NCBI GenBank assembly: GCA_964468345.1
Contig: CAYXVZ010000002.1
Coordinates: 124,001 to 188,000, forward strand
Direction of reading: 5' to 3'
Source: DALYLB01 sp964468345
Lineage (GTDB): Bacteria; Acidobacteriota; Blastocatellia; RBC074
Length of the DNA stretch: 64,000 bases
The notes beneath the pieces are model-generated. The model saw only the letters and a list, made by a program, of their open reading frames with translations, did no database searches and was not told the origin of the DNA. The position numbers were made by a program, and so were the translations under genes. Shown in pieces: positions 26,501 to 34,022 of this stretch. Numbering within the stretch: position 1 is the stretch's first letter; each line of letters begins with the position of its first letter.

Positions 26501-26911
26501 CTCTTCCAGAATGAACGAGTACTCCGCCCGCATTCCCGTCTTGCGAATTACATTCGTTTCGGAATTGATGGAGGTTCGTTCGATGGCGACGCGGGCAAAG
26601 GCGCGCGCGCCCTCGATGCGAACGCGAGAAATGACCGGCTGACTGAACTCATAATTCTCCCGCGGAAACATCCGCTGCCATAACTCGCGGCGCGCATTGA
26701 TGACCGGCGAATTCGGACTCCAGAGAGCGACAATGCCTTCGAGATCTTTTTTGGAATAGAAATCGAAATACGACCCGATCAGGGTGCGAATCTCACTCTC
26801 AGTTTGCCGATGCAATCCATCCGATTGCTGCGCGGTTCCCATCCCCTGCAGCGCCAGCAGGGCCGCACACAACAGGCATAGACCGAAACGCGTCTTTCTT
26901 CGCACAGGCAT
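23528..26911 (-). CDS. TPR protein with a degenerate CHAT domain, exported
   Basis: A protein of 1127 residues. After a signal segment (FGLCLLCAALLALQGMGTAQ) comes an NTF2-like domain (IRTLIGSYFDFYSKKDLEGIV, residues about 30-150), then at least ten tetratricopeptide repeats (for example ANSWLNLGIIHFMKRRYPQ and YSQGDYAQALHNYLKGQ), and a C-terminal caspase-like CHAT domain. CHAT peptidases keep a His-Gly motif and an LSACETG-type Cys. Here they read HFHLPG and LPSNEFL, so catalytic Cys is Asn (codon 23801-23803) and the His position is Pro. A CHAT scaffold is still visible (PLFSALALGG, WANQPATATGLMIEFH, HPFFWAGYSLLG). I set the start at ATG 26911; GTG 26905, eight bases after GGAGG, is also possible. 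It lies downstream of the ECF sigma operon. Confidence 0.85.
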   Translation of the reverse strand: MPVRRKTRFGLCLLCAALLALQGMGTAQQSDGLHRQTESEIRTLIGSYFDFYSKKDLEGIVALWSPNSPVINARRELWQRMFPRENYEFSQPVISRVRIEGARAFARVAIERTSINSETNVIRKTGMRAEYSFILEEGKWKFWSESSAIMGLYGELIAATTDAERERLLDEDPLLVTRELMAQLSSQSDYAYTAGDYDRAFRLLSAARIVARRLDDKKEEANSWLNLGIIHFMKRRYPQAIEAYQRALALNDATDRKSERARALTSLGLVYTATGKFREALDYFNRGLVIQEELKERAEISRTLDNIGELYYEQGEYNRASEYFQKSLAGLDSSSAAATAINRLIKIARTEYEQGKDGEAVRFYERALGRMDESGVAQSAGFVFHNIANIYYSQGDYAQALHNYLKGQAAQQRAGNPTGELAAWQGIALIHSINGNYGLALEGYQKNLSLAETLNDKNERAAAHSKIGGSLYSLSRLPEAVEAFQKALALRKELGDSQDIAFSHLDLGSTFFAQNDHAQALEQFSQSRALYQSVNNSAGVAAVLLNESLVYYARQNYARTLELATQAVALAKAANETDLQWQALHRLGKAHLRLAELEAARKAFEEAITIIETFRPQNNRANQPRFFENRIAPYLAMVDVMIALKQGNEAFNYAERAKARSLLGVLQSGKVWINKTMSPAERETESRLMSEQAMLNAQVARESEKKTPNRTRLQELLAGREKANKAYAAFLERLYRLRPGLKVMRGIAPPLDISQAVLLARDPNVALLDYIETEERIYLFAFTKNTLTAKAGKAAPKTPLRIYLLDLNRTALLTRLAALNQAIASRTESVDSQSRDLFNLLLEPALPQIAGKRHLILMPDGGMWGLPFSVLQTLAGQYLIEEFALSQIPSMTAYSAIRQSANRSAGARRRLSSASEILFAGAPVLAPKAIDRIRTMLGGREFVPPASEVETTDAICRLYGEGKCRRLFGPAASEEQLKAEAVKFRIGHFHLPGFFNESAPLFSALALGGGGAEDGMLELREVMGLEWSADLVVLPSNEFLIPQAGAARSLTALCWSFYVAGCPLTLIGQWANQPATATGLMIEFHKSLQTGAATDIAWQQAVKKMLARDDCRHPFFWAGYSLLGRAK

Positions 26912-26961
26912 TTCCTCCGAAAGATGGATTGGACCGAGCATTGATAGCGTAAACGCAAAAC

Positions 26962-26989
26962 GGGCGGAACGGCAATGCCGCTCCGCCCT
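26962..26989 (-). terminator. Hairpin after the TonB-domain gene
   Basis: GGGCGGAACGGC and GCCGCTCCGCCC (26962-26989) pair around a 3-base loop with one mismatch. On the minus strand a T-rich GTTTTGCGTTT follows. It would end the sigma/anti-sigma/TonB transcript before the CHAT gene. Confidence 0.65.
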
Positions 26990-27013
26990 CGAAGGATGGA
27001 TTCTGCAATTCGA

Positions 27014-28426
27014 CTATTTGTCTTCCGGCTTTTGGACGCGGCGGATCGAGTCGTCCTGCGTCGTTGTGAAGGTATAAGAACCGCCGCCTTCTTTCAGCGT
27101 GTAATCGTTCGGCACCTGGAAGAGCGTTGCCTCCGGTTCAGCGCGGACGATATTGGTGACCTTATAAATCGTCTCGCCAAATCGCGGATCGGATCGTTTC
27201 GAGAGAATCGTCATCTTCAATTCAGATGAATACCAGGTCTCGCTGACGGTTTTGATGGGCCCTTCGTTTCCGATCGCGCCAGCCGGAATGGTCGTCGTCA
27301 TTCGCGTCCCCGTGCACTCGACGCCTTCGACCATTTGGGTGCCGAGATCCTCCTTATTGGCCGAAAACTTCATCATCGGCCCAGCGGCAACGCCTGTCGC
27401 GGACATCATTGTCGGCGGAGGAGGCGGGGGCGGCGTGGATTCGCCTTCCAACGAGAAATTGAAGGTCAGAATGCCTTCTACCCTGACGGATTTCCCGCTG
27501 AGTTCGATTGGTTTGAACTTCCACTGTCGCGCGGCATCGAGCGCGCTCTCGCGAAGCAGCGGATGTCCGCTGATGACCGTTGCTTCGATGACATCTCCAG
27601 CTTCATTGATGGTGGCTGCCACCTGCACCGCGCCGGAGGCTTTGGCTGCTTTCGCAACGTCCGGATACACCGGCTGTACCCGTTTGATCGCCCTGCCCTG
27701 CAGCACGCCGCCGGATACCGTAATCTTTTTAGGCCCTTCGACTGCCGGCGCATTCTCGTTTGAGGTGGTAAGCGTAAAGGTCGATGCCCCGCCCGTAGCG
27801 CCGCCGATGCCCACGCCAGATACCGTCGCAGTTCGAAGAATGGACGCCATCTTTCGCGCCGTCCTCGTTGCAGGATCAAGCGTAATGTTCGTTCCTGCGA
27901 CCGGATCGAAAATCGTGATGACCTGGTGCTCATTGGCTCCCACGCCCGGGCGAAAGCTTCGCTCCTGCCGGCTGCGGCCTTCGCTATCGCGATAGATGCG
28001 GCCTTCATTGCGCGTCACGATTCGATTGCCATCCGCAAGCGGCTGGATGGATTCCGACAGCGTGTCGGCGGAAAACGGCGCGCCTTTCACGAGGCGGGCA
28101 TCAAAGGTCATTTCCGAGGAAAAGAATTGAAAGGTCGCATCGCCGCCTTGTTGCGGAAATGCGCTTGTCAAAGTAAGGCCACTCGCGACATCGATCATCG
28201 GCCCCATGCCGACCGTGTTAATGACGGGATCCTGGCCATTTCCTCTGGACACGATAACCGACTGCGTCAGGCCATCGCGGATCGTCACCGTGGCTTCGAT
28301 CTTTTTCTCTGTCTCCTGCGCGGACTGTCCCTGTTTTTTGTCCTGCGCCAGCGCCATCGGGCCGGTGACATTTCCCACCAGCAGCGCCGCCGCGCAGAGC
28401 CCGGATAAAAACTGTTTTTGTCTCAT
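27014..28426 (-). CDS. Exported protein with an internal TonB C-terminal domain
   Basis: A 470-residue protein with a cleavable signal (LCAAALLVGNVTGPMALAQ). Residues 243-325 match the TonB_C energy-transducer domain (RVQPVYPDVAKAAKASGAVQ ... RESALDAARQWKFKPIE). The usual N-terminal membrane anchor of TonB is absent, and the domain is internal, followed by a run of seven prolines (332-338) and an extra C-terminal region (FGETIYKVTNIV...). It could not transduce proton motive force as TonB does; a structural or sensory role is more likely. It starts 27 bases after the anti-sigma factor gene, in the same operon. Confidence 0.78.
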   Translation of the reverse strand: MRQKQFLSGLCAAALLVGNVTGPMALAQDKKQGQSAQETEKKIEATVTIRDGLTQSVIVSRGNGQDPVINTVGMGPMIDVASGLTLTSAFPQQGGDATFQFFSSEMTFDARLVKGAPFSADTLSESIQPLADGNRIVTRNEGRIYRDSEGRSRQERSFRPGVGANEHQVITIFDPVAGTNITLDPATRTARKMASILRTATVSGVGIGGATGGASTFTLTTSNENAPAVEGPKKITVSGGVLQGRAIKRVQPVYPDVAKAAKASGAVQVAATINEAGDVIEATVISGHPLLRESALDAARQWKFKPIELSGKSVRVEGILTFNFSLEGESTPPPPPPPTMMSATGVAAGPMMKFSANKEDLGTQMVEGVECTGTRMTTTIPAGAIGNEGPIKTVSETWYSSELKMTILSKRSDPRFGETIYKVTNIVRAEPEATLFQVPNDYTLKEGGGSYTFTTTQDDSIRRVQKPEDK

Positions 28427-28453
28427 GATTGTTTCCTCAAGGTTTTCGGTTTT

Positions 28454-29230
28454 TCAACGAATAAATCGAATAGCACGCGCAAGGCCGTCCTCGCCGACCA
28501 GCAGGTCGGCCTTCACGGGAATATCCGCAAGCTCGGCATTGATTGGAAGCCCCATGCGCACGAGCGCGGGACGCGGAACTTCCACGCGAATGATCTGCCC
28601 CTGATCCATGGGGGGATAATTTCCACCAGGATCCAGCGTGAAAAATTCGCTCGTGTATTGGGGCGTCGATGAATAGGTTGTGATCTCATCGCGGAACAGA
28701 TATTTCGGTTTTTGCACGGACGATTTTTGAGATCTTCGCGCCGTTGTTTTTGGCACTGCGAAACCCCGCTCTGGTTCGGCGGAATTCTTTTCCGCATTCG
28801 GATCGGATGCGGCCTGGACGAGATCAGGCGATTTCACGGGTACGGTCGTGGTGATCTCGCGCGATGCTGTCCCCGGCTTCACCGGCTGCAGGGATCGATA
28901 GGCATAGATGCCGAGCGTCAGCAATAGACCGGCCGCCGCGGCCCAGAGCCACCGGTTCGCCGGCACAGCGCGCGCAGGCGCTGGCGCCGCAACGCGTGTG
29001 CGCCGAAATTCCATGAGCAGCCGGGCTTCCAATCCTTCGGACGCAACGCTTGTGCGATCCGCCGCCCCCAGCGTCTTCAATCCGGCCGTCAGATTTCGCT
29101 CCGCGGCAAGGCGCGCTGCACATCGCTCGCATCCCGCGGCGTGTGCAATCGCGTCCCGTCGAGCGGTGGCATCCATCAAATGCTCGCGAGCGAGATCGAT
29201 GATCAGGGTTTCGAATATTCTGCAATTCAT
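28454..29230 (-). CDS. Anti-sigma factor-like membrane protein
   Basis: A 258-residue protein. The cytoplasmic head (residues 1-80) carries the zinc anti-sigma type motif HAAGCERCAARL (H-x3-C-x2-C). One membrane helix follows (NRWLWAAAAGLLLTLGIYAY), then a periplasmic part ending in a domain around DPGGNYPPMDQGQIIRVEV. This is the standard layout for a partner of an ECF sigma factor. Its ATG (29228-29230) overlaps the TGA of the sigma gene by 4 bases (ATGA), so the two are made in step. I set the start at 29230, where a short N-terminus MNCRIFETLIIDLARE makes biological sense; the frame is open further upstream. Confidence 0.88.
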   Translation of the reverse strand: MNCRIFETLIIDLAREHLMDATARRDAIAHAAGCERCAARLAAERNLTAGLKTLGAADRTSVASEGLEARLLMEFRRTRVAAPAPARAVPANRWLWAAAAGLLLTLGIYAYRSLQPVKPGTASREITTTVPVKSPDLVQAASDPNAEKNSAEPERGFAVPKTTARRSQKSSVQKPKYLFRDEITTYSSTPQYTSEFFTLDPGGNYPPMDQGQIIRVEVPRPALVRMGLPINAELADIPVKADLLVGEDGLARAIRFIR

Positions 29231-29844
29231 ATATAACCATGCATGGTCCGGGCAGCCCCCGCCACGCCGGATTTCTGATCGCGCAAACGATCGATCAATA
29301 GAGCCCGGGCGCGATGCAGCCGCGACCGGACCGTACCCACGGCGCAACCGAGCGCCTGCGCCGCGTCGGCATAGCTCATCTCTTCGAGATCGCACAACAC
29401 AACGACTTCGCGATAATGCGCCGGAAGCCCCAACACAGCCTGCCGGACCGAAGACACCAGTTCCTGTCGCGTCAGGTCGAGCAGCGGATCGGAGTTGTAA
29501 GCGAGCGATTCCAAGGGATCTTCCGAGGCATCTTCATCCGCTTGCCCGTTTCCGACCGGCACCAGCACGCGGTCCTTTTCAATGCGCTTCAAAATCTGAT
29601 TGCGGGCAATACCATACAGATACGACGTGATGGAGCCCTGCGCCGCATCGAACCTGCCGTCGCCGCGCAGGAGCGTCAGAAAAACCTCCTGCGTGACGTC
29701 TTCGGCGATAGATTCCGATCCGCTCATTCGCAGCGAAAATCGATAGATGGCGCCCTGCCGGCGGCGAAAAAAAGCCAGGAAGGCTTCTTCATCGCCCGCG
29801 CGGGCCAATTGCCACAATTCGTCATCGCTCGAATTTGAATGCAT
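29227..29844 (-). CDS. ECF-type sigma-70 factor
   Basis: A 205-residue extracytoplasmic-function sigma factor. Region 2 (residues 15-85, DEEAFLAFFRRRQGAIYRFSLRMS, then SIAEDVTQEVFLTLL) binds the -10 element, and region 4 (about 140-195, LPAHYREVVVLCDLEEMSYADAA, then GCAVGTVRSRLHRARALL) contains the -35 helix-turn-helix. I chose ATG 29844 (MHSNSSDDELWQLARA); the frame reaches 29886. It is the first gene of an operon with the anti-sigma factor and the TonB-domain protein. A GGAACT-type promoter sits 80 bases upstream, suggesting self-activation. Confidence 0.93.
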   Translation of the reverse strand: MHSNSSDDELWQLARAGDEEAFLAFFRRRQGAIYRFSLRMSGSESIAEDVTQEVFLTLLRGDGRFDAAQGSITSYLYGIARNQILKRIEKDRVLVPVGNGQADEDASEDPLESLAYNSDPLLDLTRQELVSSVRQAVLGLPAHYREVVVLCDLEEMSYADAAQALGCAVGTVRSRLHRARALLIDRLRDQKSGVAGAARTMHGYI

Positions 29845-29904
29845 CGTCCTTGATCTTGGCGCTAGAAGTTCGCGGTTCGCGTTCAACCTGCTGACGTCTG
29901 CATT

Positions 29905-29930
29905 TTCGATTTGAGAAGGAAAAAGTTCCA
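29905..29930 (-). promoter_or_regulatory. Candidate autoregulated ECF promoter
   Basis: On the minus strand GGAACTTTTTCC begins at 29929, a -35-like element of ECF promoters, with a TCGAA-like -10 near 29909-29905. The spacing (13 bases after GGAACTT) is slightly short. It lies about 60 bases before the sigma-factor ATG. Confidence 0.4.
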
Positions 29931-29943
29931 GGAAATATTTTGA

Positions 29944-30765
29944 CTACCGGCTGAGCGTATTCCGCGGCAACTTCACTCGGATTTCGTACAGGCGGGGCCA
30001 CCATTTGCCGGTGACGAAGAGCCGATCCGTGGTTTTGTCATAGGCGATGCCATTGAGCACATCGACCGACCGTCCGCCCCGATCCGCGGGCGAAAGCAGT
30101 CCCGCCAGATTGACCCACGCAGTCACGCGGCCGGTTCTCGGGTCGATACGGGCAATTCGATCCGTCAGCCAGATATTGGCCCAGATCTCCCCATTGATAT
30201 ATTCAAGCTCATTCAATCGATCGATGGCGCGATCCCTGTCATATACATCAATCGTCTGCAGAACTTCGAGCGTGTCGGGATTGAGAAAGCGAATGCGATT
30301 CGTGCCGTCGCTCATAATTATTCGATTGTCATCGTTTGTCAGTCCCCATCCTTCACCGGAGTAATTAAAGGTTCGGATCAGATTGAAGGAATTCAGGTCG
30401 TAAATAAATCCGCGCTGATTTTGCCAGGTCAGTTGCAACAACCGCCCTTGCCAGAGCGCCAGCCCTTCCGCGAAGTATTGTCCGTCCACTCGGATGCTTT
30501 GCAGGACCTGCCCTGATTCCACCTCCACCCTGCGAAGCGACGACTGCCCGTTGAGTCCGGTGCTCTCATAAAAAAATCCATTGTGATAGAGCAACCCCTG
30601 CGTGAAGGCCGCGGGGTCATGCGGAAAGCTTCGGACGATCTCATAGGCATAGGTCGGCACGCGCGCGGGCGCGGGCGCTTCGATTCTCTGCTGTGCCCCC
30701 GTGACGCCGCAGGACACAATTGAAAGGCAAATCGCGAAAAAAAGGCATAGTTTCAAATCAAACAT
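29944..30765 (-). CDS. Glutaminyl-peptide cyclotransferase, lipoprotein
   Basis: A 273-residue beta-propeller glutamine cyclotransferase, which converts N-terminal Gln to pyroglutamate. Family features are YEIVRSFPHDPAAFTQGLLYH, GEGWGLTNDD, IIMSDGTNRIRFLNP, LNELEYINGEIWANIW and LNGIAYD near the end. The N-terminus (LCLFFAICLSIVSCG) ends in a lipobox-like SC, so it is likely a membrane-anchored lipoprotein. The start at ATG 30765 has GGGGAGAAG upstream; the open frame continues to 30861. It is monocistronic. Confidence 0.9.
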   Translation of the reverse strand: MFDLKLCLFFAICLSIVSCGVTGAQQRIEAPAPARVPTYAYEIVRSFPHDPAAFTQGLLYHNGFFYESTGLNGQSSLRRVEVESGQVLQSIRVDGQYFAEGLALWQGRLLQLTWQNQRGFIYDLNSFNLIRTFNYSGEGWGLTNDDNRIIMSDGTNRIRFLNPDTLEVLQTIDVYDRDRAIDRLNELEYINGEIWANIWLTDRIARIDPRTGRVTAWVNLAGLLSPADRGGRSVDVLNGIAYDKTTDRLFVTGKWWPRLYEIRVKLPRNTLSR

Positions 30766-30800
30766 TGCGTCTTCTCCCCTATAAATAAATGATTCTACCG

Positions 30801-30831
30801 TTGCGGCATGTATGAGTTGTGTTAGTATAAT
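30801..30831 (+). promoter_or_regulatory. Candidate promoter for the HIT gene
   Basis: TTGCGG (30801-30806), a 19-base spacer and TATAAT (30826-30831). It leaves a leader of about 160 bases before the HIT ATG, with a GGAGCC/GGCTCC hairpin near 30854. Confidence 0.3.
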
Positions 30832-30998
30832 TAAGCGGATGCAATTGAAGTTTGGAGCCATCGAGACCGGCTCCGCGGGGCTGAAGATTTGATTCTTTGA
30901 TGATCAATTTATCTACGCTGGGAGGCGCAAATTCGGTGAATCTCAGTGATCCCTTCGAAAATTTGCAGCGCATATCAAGACTTTAGCATAGGAGAAAA

Positions 30999-31349
30999 AT
31001 GTCCGAAAACGATTGCCTCTTCTGTCGTATCCTCGCGGGTGAGGTCCCCTCGACAAAAGTGTACGAAGATCCGACAACATACGCCTTCAGCGACATCAAC
31101 CCACAGGCGCCGACCCACGTACTGATCATTCCGAAAGAACACATCGATTCCCTGAATGACGCCTCGCAAAGCGATGAGTCGCTGCTTGGCCATCTGATCC
31201 GACTCGCTCCCAAAATCGCCAATCAGATGGGAATCGCCGAAAGCGGATACCGCACGGTTATCAATACCGGAGAAGCTGCCGGCCAGTCTGTAGGGCATCT
31301 GCATGTGCACCTGCTGGGCGGCCGATCGCTGGCCTGGCCTCCGGGCTAA
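30999..31349 (+). CDS. HIT-family nucleotide hydrolase (HINT-like)
   Basis: A 116-residue histidine-triad protein. The N-terminus CLFCRILAGEVPSTKVYED and the C-terminal triad GHLHVHLLGGR (H-x-H-x-H) are characteristic of the HINT branch, which hydrolyses adenosine 5'-phosphoramidate and related adducts. The length is normal. GGAGA seven bases before the ATG supports the start. It is cytoplasmic, with no partner gene in its direction. A palindrome separates it from the convergent DUF4112 gene. Confidence 0.93.
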   Translation: MSENDCLFCRILAGEVPSTKVYEDPTTYAFSDINPQAPTHVLIIPKEHIDSLNDASQSDESLLGHLIRLAPKIANQMGIAESGYRTVINTGEAAGQSVGHLHVHLLGGRSLAWPPG

Positions 31350-31379
31350 TGCGGCCCGCGAATGTGATGCGCCACTGAG

Positions 31380-31460
31380 AAATCAAAAGGCAAATATCAA
31401 AAGGCAAAAGGATCTGACCTACCTTTTGCCTTTTGATATTTGCCTTTTGCCTTTTGATTT
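31380..31460. repeat. Long inverted repeat of the GGCAAAA family
   Basis: The left arm 31380-31411 and right arm 31422-31460 pair; the right arm has one extra GCCTTTT unit. It lies between convergent genes and may terminate both. Confidence 0.85.
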
Positions 31461-31490
31461 CTCCTCCATCCTTTCCTCGCGTATGGCCTC

Positions 31491-32012
31491 TCAAAAGATC
31501 CCGCTGAATTTGCCCGCGGCAGTGAGAAAATAAAGCACGAGTGAAATTCCGCCAACGATCACCCCGATCAAGCCGCCGATCACGAGAAGCACGAACAGAT
31601 AATCAAATAGTCCCGGCGTGCGTCGTTCCTGCGCATATTCGCGAAGCAATCGCATATTCCACTTATTGGACTTGATGAAAAAGTCTGTGGCATCTCCCAC
31701 AAAAGGAATTATGCCAATCAGATAATCGAAGGCGACATTCATCGCCATGCGCAGAATCACGATTTTCGGGAGGCCGAAATAAATCGCGCTGCCGATGATA
31801 TAAAACGAGAACAGCGCTGTCAGCGTATCCCCCGCCCAGGGGATCATCCCAAGAATCGGATCCAGGCCGATGCGGATATTGAGAATCGGGATCCGGATAA
31901 AATCATCCAGAACCCGGACCATCCGGTCGAGATTCTCAAAGCCTGTATTCCCGAAATCATCAACGGAAGGCGGAGCCGCCTGCCGGCGAGTGATTGTCTT
32001 TGTATTCTGCAT
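31491..32012 (-). CDS. DUF4112-family membrane protein
   Basis: A 173-residue protein of the DUF4112 family, whose function is unknown. Recognisable segments are RVLDDFIRIPILNIRIGLDPILGMIPWAGD and FDYLIGIIPFVGDATDFFIKSNKWNMRLL, two related GxIPxxGD-like membrane hairpins. A third hydrophobic helix near the C-terminus follows. I chose ATG 32012, which has GGGAGG eight bases upstream. It lies 20 bases downstream of the M1-like gene, so both are likely one operon. Confidence 0.85.
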   Translation of the reverse strand: MQNTKTITRRQAAPPSVDDFGNTGFENLDRMVRVLDDFIRIPILNIRIGLDPILGMIPWAGDTLTALFSFYIIGSAIYFGLPKIVILRMAMNVAFDYLIGIIPFVGDATDFFIKSNKWNMRLLREYAQERRTPGLFDYLFVLLVIGGLIGVIVGGISLVLYFLTAAGKFSGIF

Positions 32013-32032
32013 GTCGCGTCCTCCCGGGGGAG

Positions 32033-33733
32033 TCAAAACGGCTTTGCGGCCGTCTTGCCGATTTTCACAAAAACCCTTCCAAGCGCGCGTATTTTCGAAA
32101 CCGGCGGCGGCGACAGCGTCAAGTCCGGTGCTCCGATATCTTCATCGCCATGTTTTTCGCGAAGCCACCGCTGAAACAAAGCTCGCGGCACGCGGGGATC
32201 TTCGGCCGCATAGAAAAATGCCTGTCGCAAGTTTTCGGGAGAGGCAATCTGGAATCTATATCGTTCGTAATAACGGCGGAGCGCCTCGAAAAACCTGCGA
32301 TCTCCCATTTCCTTTCGCAGCGCAACCAGCATCAATCCCGCCTTCGCCTGCACGACGGCCGTGTACTGCAACGCGTTGCGATATTCCCTGGCGGGCTTGT
32401 CGGCTTCGAGATCCACACCGCCCAGCATTCGATAGGCTTGATACACTCCTCTGAGCTGTTGATCGATGATCAGATCGCCCAGCGGTTTTCCATATTGCGC
32501 CTCGTGATAATAGGCCGCGGAGAATGTGGCCAGCGCTTCATCCTGGTACGGCACCCGCTCGGAGTCCGAGCCGACAACATAGCCCCACCATTGCTTCGCC
32601 ACGCCATGCGCCAGCGTGAATTCAAAAGCAGACTTGATGACGTCCGCCTGCTCCCGCAAGACGCCGGGCAACCGAACCGATTGCGAAGAATCGAAATCAA
32701 TAAAGTATGCCTGCGCCACGATCACGACTCCGGGAAACTCAATGCCGCTGTACCCGGCGGGCAAGGGCATTTCAATTACCTGCAACTGGGACAACGGATA
32801 TTGCCCGAATGCCCGGGAATAACTTTCAACCGCTCCCGCTGCGATTGCCAGAGCTTTCTTTCCCAGCCGTTCATCGCTTTCCCGGTATGACGATATGACC
32901 TGCACATTCCCGACCAGTCGCTCACTGCTCCTCATTCGCTCCGCAAGAACGAGCGCAAATCCACGCAGTTTCTCCCCTCGAAACCTATGCTCGAGCGCCG
33001 TCGCGCCGGTTGCCGTCTGTATTTCCTTCATGGAAACCGACGTGCCCGAAGAAACCACGAGCGCCTTTTCGCTCGTCATCAGCGTAACATCATAATCGGC
33101 CGCATCGCTGGTCGCGATCGCCCCGACGCCGATCGCCAGCGTCTGCTCGACAGCCTGCCGCTGCGGCGAAAGAACCGGATAGAAATACCCGAGCAGCATT
33201 GCTTCTTCACTGGCAAAAAAGATGTCCCGGGCATCCTTCATCTGCCGCTCATCGCTGACCGCATCATTCACTTCCTGCAAAAAATGAGCCAGCAGGCTCG
33301 ATTCCTCCCGCTGTATCTTCGGCAGCTTTCCCGTGAATCCCACCGTCAATTCCACCGATTGTCCGGCCGCCAGTTTCTGCCCCAATTCAACTCGCAAGAT
33401 CGTCGCACGCGAACGCAGCGAATACCGCAATTGCCTGTCCCCCATGCTCGCCTGCGTGATCTGCAGCCATGGCGTATCCTCCTCGGTCAATCCCATATTC
33501 GGATAAAGAACGAACAAAACGCTGTCCACCTCTTCCGACGCACGGTTGGTAAATCGCACCCGTTCCTTCGCCACAAATGAGGCTGCCCGGTAATCGAGTT
33601 CCACCTCTATGACGTACTTGTCCAGAGCACTGCCCGCGCATACCTTCCCAGGCAGTCCCCCAATTGCCGTTATCAGGACAACTCCCCAAATGAACGGGGT
33701 GAGGTCCCCTATGCTTTTTCGAAATTGATTCAC
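32033..33733 (-). CDS. M1 peptidase-like protein with destroyed zinc site
   Basis: A 566-residue protein with the M1 aminopeptidase architecture: an N-terminal beta-domain (DKYVIEVELDYRAASFVAKERVRF), a substrate-pocket segment (VIEMPLPAGYSGIEFPGVVIV) and a thermolysin-like core. The zinc motif HExxH-x18-E reads HGVAK (376-380) with Glu399 at the right distance: the catalytic Glu is Gly, the second His is Lys, so it cannot bind zinc normally. It begins with a GTG (33733) and a signal segment (FIWGVVLITAIGGLPGKVCA), so it is exported. No Shine-Dalgarno sequence is clear. It is followed by the DUF4112 gene. It may act as a peptide-binding or regulatory pseudoenzyme. Confidence 0.8.
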   Translation of the reverse strand: MNQFRKSIGDLTPFIWGVVLITAIGGLPGKVCAGSALDKYVIEVELDYRAASFVAKERVRFTNRASEEVDSVLFVLYPNMGLTEEDTPWLQITQASMGDRQLRYSLRSRATILRVELGQKLAAGQSVELTVGFTGKLPKIQREESSLLAHFLQEVNDAVSDERQMKDARDIFFASEEAMLLGYFYPVLSPQRQAVEQTLAIGVGAIATSDAADYDVTLMTSEKALVVSSGTSVSMKEIQTATGATALEHRFRGEKLRGFALVLAERMRSSERLVGNVQVISSYRESDERLGKKALAIAAGAVESYSRAFGQYPLSQLQVIEMPLPAGYSGIEFPGVVIVAQAYFIDFDSSQSVRLPGVLREQADVIKSAFEFTLAHGVAKQWWGYVVGSDSERVPYQDEALATFSAAYYHEAQYGKPLGDLIIDQQLRGVYQAYRMLGGVDLEADKPAREYRNALQYTAVVQAKAGLMLVALRKEMGDRRFFEALRRYYERYRFQIASPENLRQAFFYAAEDPRVPRALFQRWLREKHGDEDIGAPDLTLSPPPVSKIRALGRVFVKIGKTAAKPF

Positions 33734-33795
33734 TACGCCATTCTACTTCACACTCCCGCTTTTGGCCTTTCAACACTTCTTTTATTCGATACTTA

Positions 33796-33824
33796 TTGAC
33801 ACTTTTCCTCTTATACGATATTTT
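33796..33824 (+). promoter_or_regulatory. Strong sigma-70 promoter for the Cys-rich micro-gene
   Basis: TTGACA (33796-33801), a 17-base spacer and TATTTT (33819-33824). The -35 is a perfect consensus. It points toward the 27-residue gene at 33899. Confidence 0.6.
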
Positions 33825-33825
33825 T

Positions 33826-33840
33826 TGAAAACGATTTTCA
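33826..33840. promoter_or_regulatory. Operator-like palindrome overlapping the transcription start
   Basis: TGAAAAC-G-ATTTTCA has a 7-1-7 layout with 6 of 7 pairs complementary, like Fur-family operators. It lies just after the -10 box, where a bound repressor would block the start. Which regulator binds is inference; it could also affect the divergent M1-like gene. Confidence 0.4.
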
Positions 33841-33898
33841 ATACCACTAAAAACATTGGTGGAAGCAAGGACAAACCACAATCGTTGAGGGAGAAGTG

Positions 33899-33982
33899 AT
33901 GAGCGAGAGCAAGAAATCGAAATGCTGTAAAAAGTATAAAAAGCGAGGGAAAGCCTGCAAAAATTGCCCTCGTTTCAAATAG
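33899..33982 (+). CDS. 27-residue Cys- and Lys-rich peptide
   Basis: A very short frame (28 codons with stop). The peptide begins MSESKKSKCCKKYKKRG and continues with AC-KN-C-PRFK. It has four Cys in a CC-x9-C-x2-C layout, and about 40 percent Lys plus Arg, so it could bind a metal ion or a nucleic acid. Evidence that it is real: GGGAGAAG sits just before the ATG, a consensus promoter with an operator-like palindrome lies upstream, and a hairpin terminator lies 40 bases after the stop. I think I have seen similar CC..C..C Lys-rich micro-proteins in other bacteria but cannot name a family. It is a separate unit, not part of the GH10 gene. Confidence 0.65.
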   Translation: MSESKKSKCCKKYKKRGKACKNCPRFK

Positions 33983-34022
33983 ACGAGATCAAAGTCCCGT
34001 GCTGAGGGGGAGCACGAAAAGA

